Positions 50,803-60,378 of a stretch of DNA of 64,000 nt are shown one piece after another (positions within the stretch are counted from its first letter, which is position 1; the number at the start of each line of letters is the position of its first letter). Both the position numbers and the translations under genes were made by a program. Source of the stretch: Corynebacterium incognita. GTDB taxonomy: Bacteria > Actinomycetota > Actinomycetes > Mycobacteriales > Mycobacteriaceae. The notes under the pieces are model-generated. The model saw only the letters and a program-made list of their open reading frames with translations. It made no database searches and was not told the origin of the DNA. Where the stretch lies: assembly GCF_014217255.1 (NCBI RefSeq), contig NZ_CP059404.1, positions 124,001 through 188,000 of the forward strand, in the 5' to 3' direction.

Positions 50803-50829
50803 CGCCTTACGGCGCTGAGCGAACGGTGC
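50803..50829. repeat. 27-bp direct repeat, copy 2, between sdaA and hisS
   Basis: Identical to copy 1 at 50769-50795. Its stem is slightly shorter because the flanking base differs. It ends 8 bases before the hisS stop codon, so the repeat pair fills the whole 70-base gap between two convergent genes. No T-run follows either hairpin. Confidence 0.9.
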
Positions 50830-50837
50830 TCAAGCGC

Positions 50838-52127
50838 CTATTTAAGGGCGCCGAGGCGCTGCCCGAGGAAGCTGACGACGTCGCCGAGCGCAACGGACTC
50901 CTGCTCCCCAGCCTCCATGTCCTTGACCGCTACGTTGCCGTCGGCAAGCTCCTGCTCACCGAGCACCAAGGTGTAGCGCGCACCGGCACGGTTCGCGCCC
51001 TTCATTGCGCCCTTCAGGCCACGGTCACCGAAGGACATGTCGCAGGTGAAGCCCTTGAGGCGCAGATCGTTGACCAGCACGGTCATTTTCTTCTTGGCCT
51101 CAGCGCCCAACGCGACGCCGTAGACGTCCACGCGGTGGATCGAAGAGTCGACGGTGATACCTTCCGCTTCCATCGCGAGCACGGTGCGATCTACGCCTAG
51201 GCCGTAACCAATGCCCGAGAGGTTCTGCCCGCCGAGCTGGGCCATCAGGCCGTCGTAACGCCCGCCACCGCCAATGCCGGACTGTGCGCCGAGACCATCG
51301 TGCACGAACTCGAAGGTGGTCTTGGTGTAGTAGTCCAAGCCACGGACCATGCGCGGGTTAATCTCGTACGGCACTCCCATGTCGTCAAGGAGCCCAGTAA
51401 CGGTCTCAAAGTGCTCGCGGCACGGGCCGTCGAGGTGATCCAGCATGAGCGGCGCGTCAGCCGTCATCTCGCGGACCTCCTCACGCTTATCATCGAGCAC
51501 GCGCAGGGGGTTGAGTTCCGCACGCTTGCGGGTCTCCTCGTCCAAGGGCAGCTTAAACAGGAATTCCTGTAGCTTCTCCCGGTACGCCGGACGACAATTG
51601 GCGTCTCCAAGGCTCGTCAATTCCAGTCGAAAACCGGACAGGCCCAAGGCGCGGTAGGAGCGATCGGCCAACGCGATGACCTCGGCGTCGAGAGCCGGGT
51701 CGTCGACACCGATCGCCTCCACGCCCACCTGCTGCAGCTGACGGTAGCGGCCCGCTTGTGGGCGCTCGTAGCGAAAGAACGGCCCAAAGTAGTTGAGCTT
51801 GACCGGAAGCTGGCCACGGTCCAACCCGTGCTGAATCACCGCACGCATCACGCCGGCGGTGCCCTCCGGGCGAAGGGTTACGGAACGCTCACCGCGGTCA
51901 GCGAAGGTGTACATCTCTTTGCTCACCACATCGGTGGACTCGCCCACGCCGCGGGCAAACAGCGTGGTGTCCTCGAAAATCGGCAGTTCAATGTGCTGAA
52001 AGCCAGAGATGTGCGCTTGCCGGACCATTTCATCGCGCACGTGGTAAAACACCTCGGACTGCGGCGGCACGTAGTCCGGAACGCCCTTGGGGGCAGACAG
52101 GGCTTGAAACTTCTTTTTGTCGCTCAC
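50838..52127 (-). CDS. hisS: Histidyl-tRNA synthetase
   Basis: 429 residues. Class II motif 2 is [18 protein letters not shown], and the motif [15 protein letters not shown] with [15 protein letters not shown] gives the histidine and ATP site. The C-terminal anticodon-binding domain holds [16 protein letters not shown]. All class-defining residues are present. The 3' end reaches the 27-bp repeat region. It follows the MBL-fold hydrolase gene by 27 bases. Confidence 0.97.
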   Translation of the reverse strand: MSDKKKFQALSAPKGVPDYVPPQSEVFYHVRDEMVRQAHISGFQHIELPIFEDTTLFARGVGESTDVVSKEMYTFADRGERSVTLRPEGTAGVMRAVIQHGLDRGQLPVKLNYFGPFFRYERPQAGRYRQLQQVGVEAIGVDDPALDAEVIALADRSYRALGLSGFRLELTSLGDANCRPAYREKLQEFLFKLPLDEETRKRAELNPLRVLDDKREEVREMTADAPLMLDHLDGPCREHFETVTGLLDDMGVPYEINPRMVRGLDYYTKTTFEFVHDGLGAQSGIGGGGRYDGLMAQLGGQNLSGIGYGLGVDRTVLAMEAEGITVDSSIHRVDVYGVALGAEAKKKMTVLVNDLRLKGFTCDMSFGDRGLKGAMKGANRAGARYTLVLGEQELADGNVAVKDMEAGEQESVALGDVVSFLGQRLGALK

Positions 52128-52154
52128 GGGAATCTCTCTTCTTTCACTGAACGC

Positions 52155-52799
52155 TTAAGGCGTGCGAAGGTTTAACAGGAACGGATTAGTCATGCGCTCA
52201 TTGCGCATCGTTGTGGTGGGCCCGTGGCCTGGCAGCAGAGCCAGCTGATCGTCGAGGGCATCGCACAACGTGGCCAGGGACTTGTCCATCGCGGCAGGGT
52301 CAGAGTGCTGCAGGTCGGTACGACCAATCGAGCCGCGGAACAACACATCGCCGGTGATGGCAAACTCGTCGCCGACGAACACCACGCTGCCTGGGGAGTG
52401 CCCTGGCGCATGGACTAGGCGGAACTTCTGGCCGACTATCTGGAAATCAGCGCCGTCATCCAGGAGGCGAAGATCGTCGATGGGCACCATGTTCTTGGCA
52501 TCGAAAAGAATCTGGGATTCGGTGGACACCCCGGCGCCGTCATCAAGCATGAAGGCATCCTCGCCGTGAATATAGACCGGAACCGAATACTTTTTCGCCA
52601 CGTCGCCGGCCTCGCGGGTGTGATCCAGATGGCCGTGAGTCAACACGACGGCGTCTAGCTCCAGCTGGTTCTCCGCAAGCCAGGAATCTACCCGGGACGC
52701 GGCATGCATGCCCGGATCGATGACGACGCCGCGGCCATTCGCCGAGAGCAGGTACGTATTCGTCTTATACGGTCCCGCCACAAAACCTGTGATGTCCAT
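52155..52799 (-). CDS. MBL-fold metallo-hydrolase (glyoxalase II-like)
   Basis: 214 residues. The zinc motif THGHLDH (54-60), then His134 in APGHSPGS and Asp151 in ITGDVLFRGSIGRTDL match glyoxalase II-like hydrolases. The final His region is LLPGHGPTTTM. Such proteins are often paired with hisS in actinobacteria; the substrate is unknown. It lies upstream of hisS in the same orientation. Confidence 0.9.
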   Translation of the reverse strand: MDITGFVAGPYKTNTYLLSANGRGVVIDPGMHAASRVDSWLAENQLELDAVVLTHGHLDHTREAGDVAKKYSVPVYIHGEDAFMLDDGAGVSTESQILFDAKNMVPIDDLRLLDDGADFQIVGQKFRLVHAPGHSPGSVVFVGDEFAITGDVLFRGSIGRTDLQHSDPAAMDKSLATLCDALDDQLALLPGHGPTTTMRNERMTNPFLLNLRTP

Positions 52800-52832
52800 A
52801 GGCTCCTACTCTAGCGCGTTCCGCGCACGAAA

Positions 52833-52858
52833 AAGGCAGCACCCACGGGTGCTGCCTT
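52833..52858 (-). terminator. Rho-independent terminator after tpx
   Basis: An 11-bp perfect stem (AAGGCAGCACC with GGTGCTGCCTT) closes a 4-base loop. On the minus strand it is followed by a TTTT run. It begins 72 bases after the tpx stop and just upstream of the MBL-fold gene's start. Confidence 0.85.
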
Positions 52859-52929
52859 CCAACAACTTACTCCGAAACGGCGCGGCGTTGGCCGCTGTGC
52901 TGCCGGTGTGGGCTTCTCCGTCAGGAGCT

Positions 52930-53427
52930 TTAGTTCAACGCGGCGATGACGGCGTCGTAGTCCGGCTCCTCAGAAATTTCCTCCACGAGCTGAACGTAGG
53001 TGACCTTGTGGTCGGTATCGGTCACGATGACGGCGCGGGTCAACAGGCCCTTCAGTGGGCTGCCCTCGAGAGTCACCCCGAGCTCTTCGCCGAAGCTGGT
53101 ACGGAACGCGGAACCCACCTCAACGTTCTCGATACCCTCGGCGGCGCAGAAGCGCGCCTGAGCGAACGGGAGGTCCTTGGAGGCATTGAGCACCACGGTG
53201 TTGTCCAGGGAAGCGGCCTTCTCGTTGAAGGTGCGCAGCGTCTGGGCGCAGGTGCCGGTGTCCACGGACGGGAAGGTGGAGATCACCAGGCGCTTACCCT
53301 GGAACTCGGAGGTATTAATCTCGGACAGGTCGGTGCCCACCAGGGTCAAGTTCGGCAGCTGGTCGCCCTCGACGGGGAGGTTTCCTACGGTGGTCGTCGG
53401 TTCGTTCTTGAAAGTTACGTTGGCCAT
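52930..53427 (-). CDS. tpx: Thiol peroxidase Tpx
   Basis: 165 residues from the ATG at 53427; a longer frame upstream has no ribosome site. It reduces hydroperoxides using thioredoxin. Peroxidatic Cys60 is in SVDTGTCAQTLRTF and resolving Cys94 is in FAQARFC, the classic Tpx spacing. It is divergent from the cyclophilin gene with 122 bases between. Confidence 0.97.
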   Translation of the reverse strand: MANVTFKNEPTTTVGNLPVEGDQLPNLTLVGTDLSEINTSEFQGKRLVISTFPSVDTGTCAQTLRTFNEKAASLDNTVVLNASKDLPFAQARFCAAEGIENVEVGSAFRTSFGEELGVTLEGSPLKGLLTRAVIVTDTDHKVTYVQLVEEISEEPDYDAVIAALN

Positions 53428-53549
53428 GTGCCCCACAATAGCCACGCCCACGGGTACCTCGCTACAGCTCCGATGGTTAGTGCCGCTAGAATCAATTGAC
53501 GACTGCAATCTCTTAGCAATTTCAAACGCACCAGAAGGTAGGACTACCT

Positions 53550-54434
53550 GTGTCGGACAACCGCAAACGCAGCGAAGAAGCCCTCGGCTCGCTGCAGCGT
53601 GAACTAAAATCCCGCGAGCGCAAAGAAAAGGCGCGCCCCTTCGGCGTTGTCCTGTGGTCGCTGCTCGCCATCCTCGCCATTGCCGGCGGCATCACTTACT
53701 TGGCCACACGCGAGCCTTCGCCGGAGCAGATCCAGGCTGACAGCGCCACAGAGTCAGAGAAGCAAAGCGAGGAGCAGACTCCGCAGGGCGAGCCCCTGGC
53801 GATGAAGCGTGCAAAGGCTCTTCCGGCTACCGTGAAGTGCGACTACGTCGACAGCAAGGAGAAGGCCGCGAAGAAGGTTTCCAAGCCTAAGACTAAGGAT
53901 GTCTCTGCCAAGGGAACTGTGAACGTCACCTTGAACACCAACCAGGGCAAGATTGGCATGGAGCTTGACCGCGCTGCGTCGCCGTGTACCGTCAACGCCA
54001 TTGAGCACCTGGCTGATGAAGGCTACTACGACGACACAGTGTGCCACCGCATGACCACGTCCGGTATCTTCGTGCTGCAGTGTGGCGATCCCACGGGCAA
54101 GGGCTCCGGCGGCCCTGGTTTTACCTTCGCGAACGAGTACCCGACGGACGAGGCCAATGGTTCCACCGATCCGGTGATCTATCCTCGCGGTTCCATCGCG
54201 ATGGCCAATGCTGGCAAGGACAAGAAGGGCCGCGATACCAACGGCTCCCAGTTCTTCCTCAACTACAAGGATTCCCCGCTCGCACCTGACTACACCTACT
54301 TCGGCCAGATCAGCGAAGAAGGTCTGAAGACAATCGACAAGGTTGCCGAGGCCGGTGTGAAGGGTGACTCCACCGCAATGGGCGATGGTGAGCCTGCTCA
54401 AGAGGTCAAGATCAAGTCCGCGAAGGTTGCTTAG
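53550..54434 (+). CDS. Membrane-anchored cyclophilin-type peptidylprolyl isomerase
   Basis: 294 residues from a GTG start. A basic cytoplasmic tail of about 30 residues is followed by one membrane helix at 31-53 and a Glu/Gln/Lys-rich linker to about 120. The cyclophilin domain from about 122 has TVCHRMTTSGIFVLQCGDPTGKGSGGPG split as the family's active-site segments, then GSIAMANAG and GSQFFLNY. The active site therefore faces the cell exterior and may help fold exported proteins. Residues that bind cyclosporin were not examined. It is related to PpiA/PpiB. Confidence 0.9.
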   Translation: MSDNRKRSEEALGSLQRELKSRERKEKARPFGVVLWSLLAILAIAGGITYLATREPSPEQIQADSATESEKQSEEQTPQGEPLAMKRAKALPATVKCDYVDSKEKAAKKVSKPKTKDVSAKGTVNVTLNTNQGKIGMELDRAASPCTVNAIEHLADEGYYDDTVCHRMTTSGIFVLQCGDPTGKGSGGPGFTFANEYPTDEANGSTDPVIYPRGSIAMANAGKDKKGRDTNGSQFFLNYKDSPLAPDYTYFGQISEEGLKTIDKVAEAGVKGDSTAMGDGEPAQEVKIKSAKVA

Positions 54435-54462
54435 AATTCTTAAAGATTTCTACTTGATGTCC

Positions 54463-54491
54463 TTGCCAAAGCCTGGCAGGGGCACTACCAT
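54463..54491 (+). promoter_or_regulatory. Promoter of the small exported protein
   Basis: A -35 TTGCCA (54463-54468) and a -10 TACCAT (54486-54491) are separated by exactly 17 bases. The predicted start site is about 40 bases before the ATG at 54537, which has GAAGGA about 9 bases upstream. This is one of the better promoter matches in the window. Confidence 0.55.
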
Positions 54492-54536
54492 GAGTGAAGA
54501 CTTTGGTCGACCACGATTTTCGAAGGATTTAATACC

Positions 54537-54806
54537 ATGAAGCTCTTTTCCCGCAAGGCAATCGTTGCCGCTGCTACCGCTCTGACCGTCTCCACCACCG
54601 GCGCCGTTGCTGCTCCGGCTGCTTTCGCTGCTGAGACCACCACCGCTACCACCACCTCCGAGGCTCCGAAGGAGACCACCAAGCCGGACGAGGGCGGCTC
54701 CTCCGCTGACCCGAAGGAGATCAAGGAGTGGATTGGCGTCGTTACCGCTGTTATCGGCGTCCTGGGCACTATCTTCGGTTTCGTTTCCAAGTACTTCCTG
54801 AAGTAA
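54537..54806 (+). CDS. Small exported protein with a hydrophobic C-terminal helix
   Basis: 89 residues. A Sec-type signal peptide (KLFSRK, hydrophobic core, APAAFA) should be cut near residue 31. The mature part is a Thr/Glu/Pro-rich stretch of about 28 residues followed by a single hydrophobic, membrane-active-looking helix (about 63-88) with Lys at both ends. Codon use is strongly biased to GCT, GTT, ACC, CTG and AAG, typical of highly expressed genes. No catalytic motif is seen. It may be a small cell-envelope or pore protein, but homology to PorA/PorH was not recognised. A strong terminator follows. Confidence 0.85.
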   Translation: MKLFSRKAIVAAATALTVSTTGAVAAPAAFAAETTTATTTSEAPKETTKPDEGGSSADPKEIKEWIGVVTAVIGVLGTIFGFVSKYFLK

Positions 54807-54838
54807 ACCGCACAGCGGTTTCCCGCCGCTAACAATTA

Positions 54839-54867
54839 GGCCACGCCCTCACGGGCGTGGCCTTTTT
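54839..54867 (+). terminator. Rho-independent terminator after the small exported protein
   Basis: A perfect 10-bp stem (GGCCACGCCC with GGGCGTGGCC) with a 4-base loop is followed by TTTTT at 54863-54867. It lies 32 bases after the stop codon, in the convergent gap with the DUF421 gene. Confidence 0.92.
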
Positions 54868-54901
54868 AATTTCAACGTGACGAAGCAGAGTTAGGTTCCA
54901 C

Positions 54902-55510
54902 CTAACTGTCCTTGTGGGGCGGCCGCTTACGGTGATCGGGTCCCGAGTCGGTCAAAATGTATTTCTCGGCGCCACGGACTCCTTTGAATACCTTTGCGTT
55001 AAGCTGCTTGTCCATGCCAATGACGCTTAGGTGCCCGGCGGGCTCCAAGATCATCACCTGGACGTCTGCTAGTCGGCCGTACCCCGCCTTGCGTACGGCC
55101 GAGTAGATATCGCTGTCGGTCACGTGGCTGTAAGTCTGGTTCTCCGCAATCATGCGGCCGTTATAGACCAAGAGCACGGGACTGCGGTCGATGAACTTCG
55201 ACCAGGCAACGTAGCGCCTCACGGTGCCAAACGCAGCCTCGAGAATCATCAAGACAGTCAAGCCAATAACGCCGGAGGCCAACGTGGGCGGATTGCCCAC
55301 GATAACGCGGCCGGCGACGGCACCGAACATAATGATGATCACCGCATCCGATGCTGTCATGGACACCAACACCCGCGAGCCAAAGAGCTTCACCAAAATC
55401 ATGAAGGCCAGGTAGATGCCTACCGAGGCCAGCACAACCGCGAGGATGCGTTGCGGAGCGATTCCCAACTGGAATCGCAGTTCTTGCCCAATCAATTCCC
55501 AGAAACTCAC
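54902..55510 (-). CDS. DUF421/YetF family membrane protein
   Basis: 202 residues from the GTG at 55510, which has GGAGG 4 bases upstream; a longer frame upstream lacks a site. Three hydrophobic segments (about 22-41, 55-70, 78-96) precede a cytosolic domain. LFGSRVLVSMTASDAVIII is the family's conserved region, and SDIYSAVRKAGYGRLADV is typical of the C-terminal domain. The function is unknown in this family. It is convergent with the small exported protein. Confidence 0.85.
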   Translation of the reverse strand: MSFWELIGQELRFQLGIAPQRILAVVLASVGIYLAFMILVKLFGSRVLVSMTASDAVIIIMFGAVAGRVIVGNPPTLASGVIGLTVLMILEAAFGTVRRYVAWSKFIDRSPVLLVYNGRMIAENQTYSHVTDSDIYSAVRKAGYGRLADVQVMILEPAGHLSVIGMDKQLNAKVFKGVRGAEKYILTDSGPDHRKRPPHKDS

Positions 55511-55621
55511 AAGCCTCCACCCTACTCGGTGAGCTATGGCTTCTCTATGGCGTTCAATAGGCACACGACTACCTGCGCGCCCAATACTTATGACGGTGTT
55601 TCTTACCCATGAGATCGCACA

Positions 55622-55648
55622 AGGCGGCAACCGAGGTGGTTGCCGCCT
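55622..55648 (-). terminator. Terminator-like hairpin after ushA
   Basis: An 11-bp perfect stem (AGGCGGCAACC with GGTTGCCGCCT) closes a 5-base loop, 30 bases past the ushA stop. The T-tract on the minus strand is weak (TTGTG), so it may also be an RNA stabiliser. Confidence 0.55.
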
Positions 55649-55678
55649 AGTGTGGGTTAAGTCTGAGACGTAAACGCT

Positions 55679-57733
55679 TTAACGGGAGGAACCCATCGAA
55701 GCGCGGAAGTCCTTGACAGCCTTGCGAACCGGTGCCGGGATGATGTTCCAGTTCATGTCGGTGCCGAAGTTCAGCACGCCCAAGACAGCAGCGATGAGGC
55801 CCGCGATAGCCGCGATGCCGAAACCGGTGGAGGAACCGTCAGCGGATCCGGTGGAGCCGCCGTTTGGCTCTGGGCACTCGGCCGGGTCACCGATGGTGAT
55901 GGGGTGCATAACGGTGGTCTTGGAGTCGGTGGTGATGAGCAAGTTCTGCTCGCCACAGACGTCCTCAGGAACGGTCAGCTGGACGGAAGCGCGGCCGCGC
56001 TCACCGAACTGTGCGTCGCCCTCCTGGGCCGCGTTATCGATGGCTGCTTCAACGGTCTCGTCGCCCAGGGCAACGGTGGCGGTGGTCGCCATTGGCTCGC
56101 CCTCGGTGGTGTAGTTCAGGGAGCTCAGGTCAACTGTGATGGTCTCGCCTGCCTCAGCGGTCTCCGGAGCCTTCACGCCCACAGCCTGCTGGCCTTCCGG
56201 CACCGCAGCCTCGTCGGCCTTGAGGTACTTGATGAAACCGTCGACGTCCATCAGGCCAACGTCGACCAGGTTCTCGGCGTCGCCCTCGGAGAAGTAGCCG
56301 TCCCCGCCATCGCGCAGGAGGAAGGTGGAGCCAGCCACGGTGTAGGTGGCAGCCGGGTCCAGCTTCTCACCGTCAATCATGACGTTGATGATCTTCTCAC
56401 CGCGCGGTGCCTCCGGGTTGTAGGTGTAGGTCACGTTCTGGGACAGACCCATGGACAGGCGTGGGCGCTTTTCGTCCTCAGCCTTCCACTGGTTTTCCAG
56501 GGCCTTGAGGATCTCTTCGCCGGAGAATTCTGCGTAGGCGATGCCGTTGCCGAAAGGCTGCACGGCGAAAGCCTCGGAGTAGGTGACGTCGCCAGCGGCG
56601 AGGTCAGCGCGAACGCCGCCGGCATTCATGACGCCGAAGTCGATGTCCTGGCCGGTCTCCTGCTCGAGGGCAACGAGGCTGGCCTGGGCCAGGATGTTGT
56701 TGAGGGTGGACTCAACGCCGCGGTTGGAGCCGGATTCCTTGCCCTCGTCGGAGCCACGGAACATCGGCTTGTCGACGCTCGCAACAACGTTCTCGCCGAG
56801 CTCCTCGGCCTTAGCCTTCGCCTCAGAAACGATGGATGCGACGGCCGCGTCCGGAGTGAGCGCTGCAGCATCTTCGTAGGTGTACTGCTTCTGCTTGACA
56901 TCGACGATCTTCTTAGCGGTCTTGTCGTAGGTAATGTCGAGGTCGGTGAGGACCTTGCCGTACTCGAGGGACTGCGCGTAAGGCATCGGGGTGGTGCCCA
57001 TGGTCTTCTGGTGGGTGTCGCCACCGAAGACGACGTCCACGTCGGCGCTGAACTTGTCCTTCATGCCCTCAGCGTCTTCGTGCATGAGAGCGACAACGAC
57101 GTCAGCCTTGCCGGAGGCCTTGAGTTCCTTGGCGACCTTGTTGGTCTCCTCTGCCGGGTCGGTGAAGCTGATGCCTTCAAGCGCGGCTGGGGAGACCTTC
57201 TGAGCGGTGGCCTCGGTGACGGTGCCGACGATGGCTACCTTCACGCCGTTGAGCTCTTCAATCTTGTACGGCTCGAGAGCGCGCTCGGTGCCCTTGTACA
57301 CGTTCGCACCGAGGATGGGGAACTCGGACTTCGGCTGGATACGGCTGGTGAGATCGGAGTAGCCCTTGTCGAACTCGTGGTTGCCCACGGCAGAGTAGTC
57401 AACGCCCATAGCGTTGAGCGCCTGGATGGTGTACTCGTCCTCAGAGATAGCGGAGACGAACGCGGAGCCGCCGACGTTGTCGCCAGACGACAGCAGGGCG
57501 TACTCCTGGCCCTCATTGACGTGCTTAGCCAGCGCGGAGAGGCGGGCTGCGCCCATCTCGCTGGTGGTCAGGTCACCGCCGACGCTCTCTTCGAGGTGAC
57601 CGTGGAAGTCAGTGAAGTTGGACAGGGAGAACTCGACGGTCTCCTGGGCCATGGCGACGGGTGCGAGGGTGAAGGCGGTAGCAGCTGCAGTCGAGGCAGC
57701 TAGCATACGGCCAAAGCGGCGGTTCGTGCTCAC
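55679..57733 (-). CDS. ushA: Exported 5'-nucleotidase / UDP-sugar hydrolase, C-terminally anchored
   Basis: 684 residues from the GTG at 57733, with AGGAG 8 bases upstream; a longer frame upstream is not exported. A signal peptide ends at about residue 29 (VAMA). The calcineurin-like phosphoesterase domain has NFTDFHGHLEE (Asp42, His44), SSGDNVGGSA and VGNHEFDKG, the metal-binding motifs. The 5'-nucleotidase C-terminal domain has MNAGGVRADLAAGDV and AVQPFGNGIAY. A C-terminal hydrophobic helix near 640-660 and a short basic tail suggest it stays on the membrane. It probably recovers phosphate and nucleosides from nucleotides outside the cell. Confidence 0.93.
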   Translation of the reverse strand: MSTNRRFGRMLAASTAAATAFTLAPVAMAQETVEFSLSNFTDFHGHLEESVGGDLTTSEMGAARLSALAKHVNEGQEYALLSSGDNVGGSAFVSAISEDEYTIQALNAMGVDYSAVGNHEFDKGYSDLTSRIQPKSEFPILGANVYKGTERALEPYKIEELNGVKVAIVGTVTEATAQKVSPAALEGISFTDPAEETNKVAKELKASGKADVVVALMHEDAEGMKDKFSADVDVVFGGDTHQKTMGTTPMPYAQSLEYGKVLTDLDITYDKTAKKIVDVKQKQYTYEDAAALTPDAAVASIVSEAKAKAEELGENVVASVDKPMFRGSDEGKESGSNRGVESTLNNILAQASLVALEQETGQDIDFGVMNAGGVRADLAAGDVTYSEAFAVQPFGNGIAYAEFSGEEILKALENQWKAEDEKRPRLSMGLSQNVTYTYNPEAPRGEKIINVMIDGEKLDPAATYTVAGSTFLLRDGGDGYFSEGDAENLVDVGLMDVDGFIKYLKADEAAVPEGQQAVGVKAPETAEAGETITVDLSSLNYTTEGEPMATTATVALGDETVEAAIDNAAQEGDAQFGERGRASVQLTVPEDVCGEQNLLITTDSKTTVMHPITIGDPAECPEPNGGSTGSADGSSTGFGIAAIAGLIAAVLGVLNFGTDMNWNIIPAPVRKAVKDFRASMGSSR

Positions 57734-57785
57734 GGGTAATGCTCCTGAAAGATGTTGTGGGCGTGTACGTATTCCTACAGTGAAA

Positions 57786-57791
57786 TTTATA
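57786..57791 (-). promoter_or_regulatory. Possible -10 element of ushA
   Basis: On the minus strand TATAAA lies in an AT-rich patch about 50 bases before the ushA start. No -35 box is recognisable 17 bases away. The rest of the 278-base gap to rel holds no gene. It does hold three TGTGA pentamers, at 57951-57955, 57962-57966 and 57978-57982. Confidence 0.35.
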
Positions 57792-58011
57792 GCTTTAATT
57801 AAGTTCGCCCGAGCACTCCCACAACCGGCAACATCACGGCCAATCTGCAGGTTTACCACGAATAGATAACAAATTCACTTGAGATTTACCCTGGGTTGGG
57901 GCGGTGGCCATACAGTTCACTCCCCCGCCACGCGTACTAGCCCCAAAAGTGTGATCGCTACTGTGATTGGAGTGGCAGATGTGACTACACCCGGCACCCC
58001 CAGGCTTATTG

Positions 58012-60327
58012 CTAGGCCGTCACGCGGTAGACGTCGAACACGCCCTCCGTATTGCGCAACGTAGTGATTAACGCGCCCAACTGTTTGGTGTCCGACACCG
58101 TAAAGGTAAACCGCACCGTAGCAATATGGTCGTCAGTCGCTTGGGAGTTCATCGACAACACCGATAGCTTGGACTCGCTCATCACCCGGGTGAGCTCAAA
58201 CAACAAGCCCTGGCGATCCAGCGCCTCCAGCTGCAGCGTGGCTGCAAACGCGCCGTCGGAAGGCGTGGACGACGCCCACTCGACGTTCATAAGTCGCTCC
58301 GGCTCTTGCTTCAGCTTCTCTGCATTACTGCAGTCCACTCGGTGCACCGAAACTCCACCGCCACGGGTCACGAAACCAAAGATCTGGTCTCCCGGTACAG
58401 GCTGGCAGCACTTGGCCATTTTGGCCATGACATCGGGGCTGCCATCCACGAGGATGCCCGTGCCAGACTTGGAATCCGCGGACTCCTGCGCCTTGGAGCC
58501 GATTAGCTCAGAGAACGGCGTGCGAGCGGCCAAGGCGTCAACCGCATCGTCTTGATCCCCAAACATGGCCATCAACTGGTTGGACACGTGATGTGCTGAG
58601 ATGGTTCCGGCACCAATGGCGGTGTATAGCGCGTCCACATCATCGAAGTGCAGCTGGTTGGCCACCTGCTTCATCGACGACGCGGTAAACAGCCTGTGTA
58701 GTGGCAGCCCGCCGCGCTGAACCTCGGCGGCCAAGGCGTCGCGCCCGGCCTCCAAGTTCTCATTACGCATCTCCTTAGCGAACCACTGCCGCACCTTCGC
58801 TTTGGCGCGTGGGGACACGATGAAGTCCTGCCAGTCCCGCGAGGGCCCGGCATTGGGATCCTTGGAGGTAAAGACCTCGACCTTGTCACCGGACTTCAGC
58901 TTGGACTCCAGAGCAACGAGCTTGCCGTTCACCTTGGCGCCAATGCAACGGTGTCCCACCTCGGTGTGCACGGCATAGGCGAAGTCGACGGGCGTCGAAC
59001 CGGCCGGCAGGTTCACCACGTCGCCCTTAGGAGTGAAGGCGAAGATCTGCTTGGCCGTTAAGTCATAGCGCAATGAATCCAAGAACTCGTTGGGATCCGC
59101 CGCTTCCTTCTGCCAGTCCAGCAGCTGCCGCATCCAGGACATCTGCGCTACTTCTTCGTTACCAGAGCCGTTCTTGCCCTTGGTCTCCTTGTAACGCCAG
59201 TGCGCGGCCACGCCGAACTCCGCGTTGTAGTGCATCTCGTGCGTCCGCACCTGCACCTCCAACGTCGTGCCGCCGCCGGTCACCACAGTAGTGTGCAGGG
59301 ACTGGTACACGCCGAAGCGCGGAGAAGAAATATAGTCCTTGAACCGCCCCGGCAGAGCGGAATACAGCGAGTGCACGACGCCGATGGCGGCGTAGCAGTT
59401 GTTGATGTCGTCGACCAAAATGCGGATGCCGACGAGATCGAAGATCTCATTAAAGTCGCGGCCGCGGACCATCATCTTCTGATAAATCGACCAGTAGTGC
59501 TTTGGTCGTCCCATGACCTCTGCTTGGATGCCGTTGTCTTTCAACGCCTTGGACACCTGAGCGGAGATCTCTTTGAGAGCCCGGTCCCGGGAGGGCGCGC
59601 GCTGGGCCACCATGCGCACGACCTCGTCGTACTTCTTGGGGTACAAGATTGCAAAGGAGAGGTCTTCAAGCTCCCACTTCACCGACGCCATGCCGAGGCG
59701 GTGCGCCAGCGGCGCGATGACGTCCAGGGTCTGCCTGGCCTTCTTCGCCTGCTTTTCCGGCGGCAGGAAGCGCATGGTGCGCATGTTGTGCAACCGGTCG
59801 CACACCTTAATCACTAGGACGCGTGGGTCCTGGGACATGGCGACGATCATCTTGCGGATCGTCTCCGCCTCCGCGGCGGCGCCGAGGGCAACCTTGTCGA
59901 GCTTAGTTACGCCGTCGACAAGCCGGGCTACCTCGGGGCCGAACTCCTTGTTGAGGTCTTCCAGGGAGTAATCGGTGTCTTCCACCGTGTCGTGCAAGAG
60001 CGCCGCCACCACCGTGGTGGTGTCCATGCCAATCTCCGCCGCGATGGTCGCGACTGCGAGCGGGTGCGTAATGTACGGGTCACCCGACTTGCGGAAAACT
60101 CCCTCGTGAAGCTCCTCGGCCTTAGCGTAGGCGCGATTAAGCAGCTCAACGTCTGCCTTCGGGTGGAACTCCCGGTGAATGCTCAACAGCGGATCTAAAA
60201 CCGGGTTGGCCTTAATCTTGGAGCCCGTCAGTGAACGTGCGAGACGCGCCGACATACTGCGCACCGTGCCCTGACTACGGCGTGGTGGGCGCGCGGCCTT
60301 AGATTGAGGTGTCTGCGAATCTGTCAT
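58012..60327 (-). CDS. rel: Bifunctional (p)ppGpp synthetase/hydrolase
   Basis: 771 residues from the ATG at 60327, which has GAGG 7 bases before it; a GTG two codons earlier is less well placed. The HD hydrolase domain has THPLAVA and [13 protein letters not shown] (His112-Asp113). The synthetase domain has [19 protein letters not shown] and [16 protein letters not shown] domain ([21 protein letters not shown]) and a C-terminal ACT domain complete the long Rel form. It controls the stringent response. Its locus with apt and dciAE matches C. glutamicum. Confidence 0.97.
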   Translation of the reverse strand: MTDSQTPQSKAARPPRRSQGTVRSMSARLARSLTGSKIKANPVLDPLLSIHREFHPKADVELLNRAYAKAEELHEGVFRKSGDPYITHPLAVATIAAEIGMDTTTVVAALLHDTVEDTDYSLEDLNKEFGPEVARLVDGVTKLDKVALGAAAEAETIRKMIVAMSQDPRVLVIKVCDRLHNMRTMRFLPPEKQAKKARQTLDVIAPLAHRLGMASVKWELEDLSFAILYPKKYDEVVRMVAQRAPSRDRALKEISAQVSKALKDNGIQAEVMGRPKHYWSIYQKMMVRGRDFNEIFDLVGIRILVDDINNCYAAIGVVHSLYSALPGRFKDYISSPRFGVYQSLHTTVVTGGGTTLEVQVRTHEMHYNAEFGVAAHWRYKETKGKNGSGNEEVAQMSWMRQLLDWQKEAADPNEFLDSLRYDLTAKQIFAFTPKGDVVNLPAGSTPVDFAYAVHTEVGHRCIGAKVNGKLVALESKLKSGDKVEVFTSKDPNAGPSRDWQDFIVSPRAKAKVRQWFAKEMRNENLEAGRDALAAEVQRGGLPLHRLFTASSMKQVANQLHFDDVDALYTAIGAGTISAHHVSNQLMAMFGDQDDAVDALAARTPFSELIGSKAQESADSKSGTGILVDGSPDVMAKMAKCCQPVPGDQIFGFVTRGGGVSVHRVDCSNAEKLKQEPERLMNVEWASSTPSDGAFAATLQLEALDRQGLLFELTRVMSESKLSVLSMNSQATDDHIATVRFTFTVSDTKQLGALITTLRNTEGVFDVYRVTA

Positions 60328-60378
60328 GGTCACCCCTCGTTAAAGGCTTATGGAACGTAGAAAGAAGTTTAATCCTTT

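Noticed and set aside
50769..50829. A short CRISPR-like array from the 27-bp repeats
   Set aside because: There are only two copies, the 7-base spacer is far too short, and no cas gene is present.
55904..57703. A 599-codon open frame on the plus strand opposite ushA
   Set aside because: It is the mirror of ushA in a GC-rich genome, with no ribosome site or recognisable domain, while the minus-strand reading has a signal peptide and full nucleotidase motifs.
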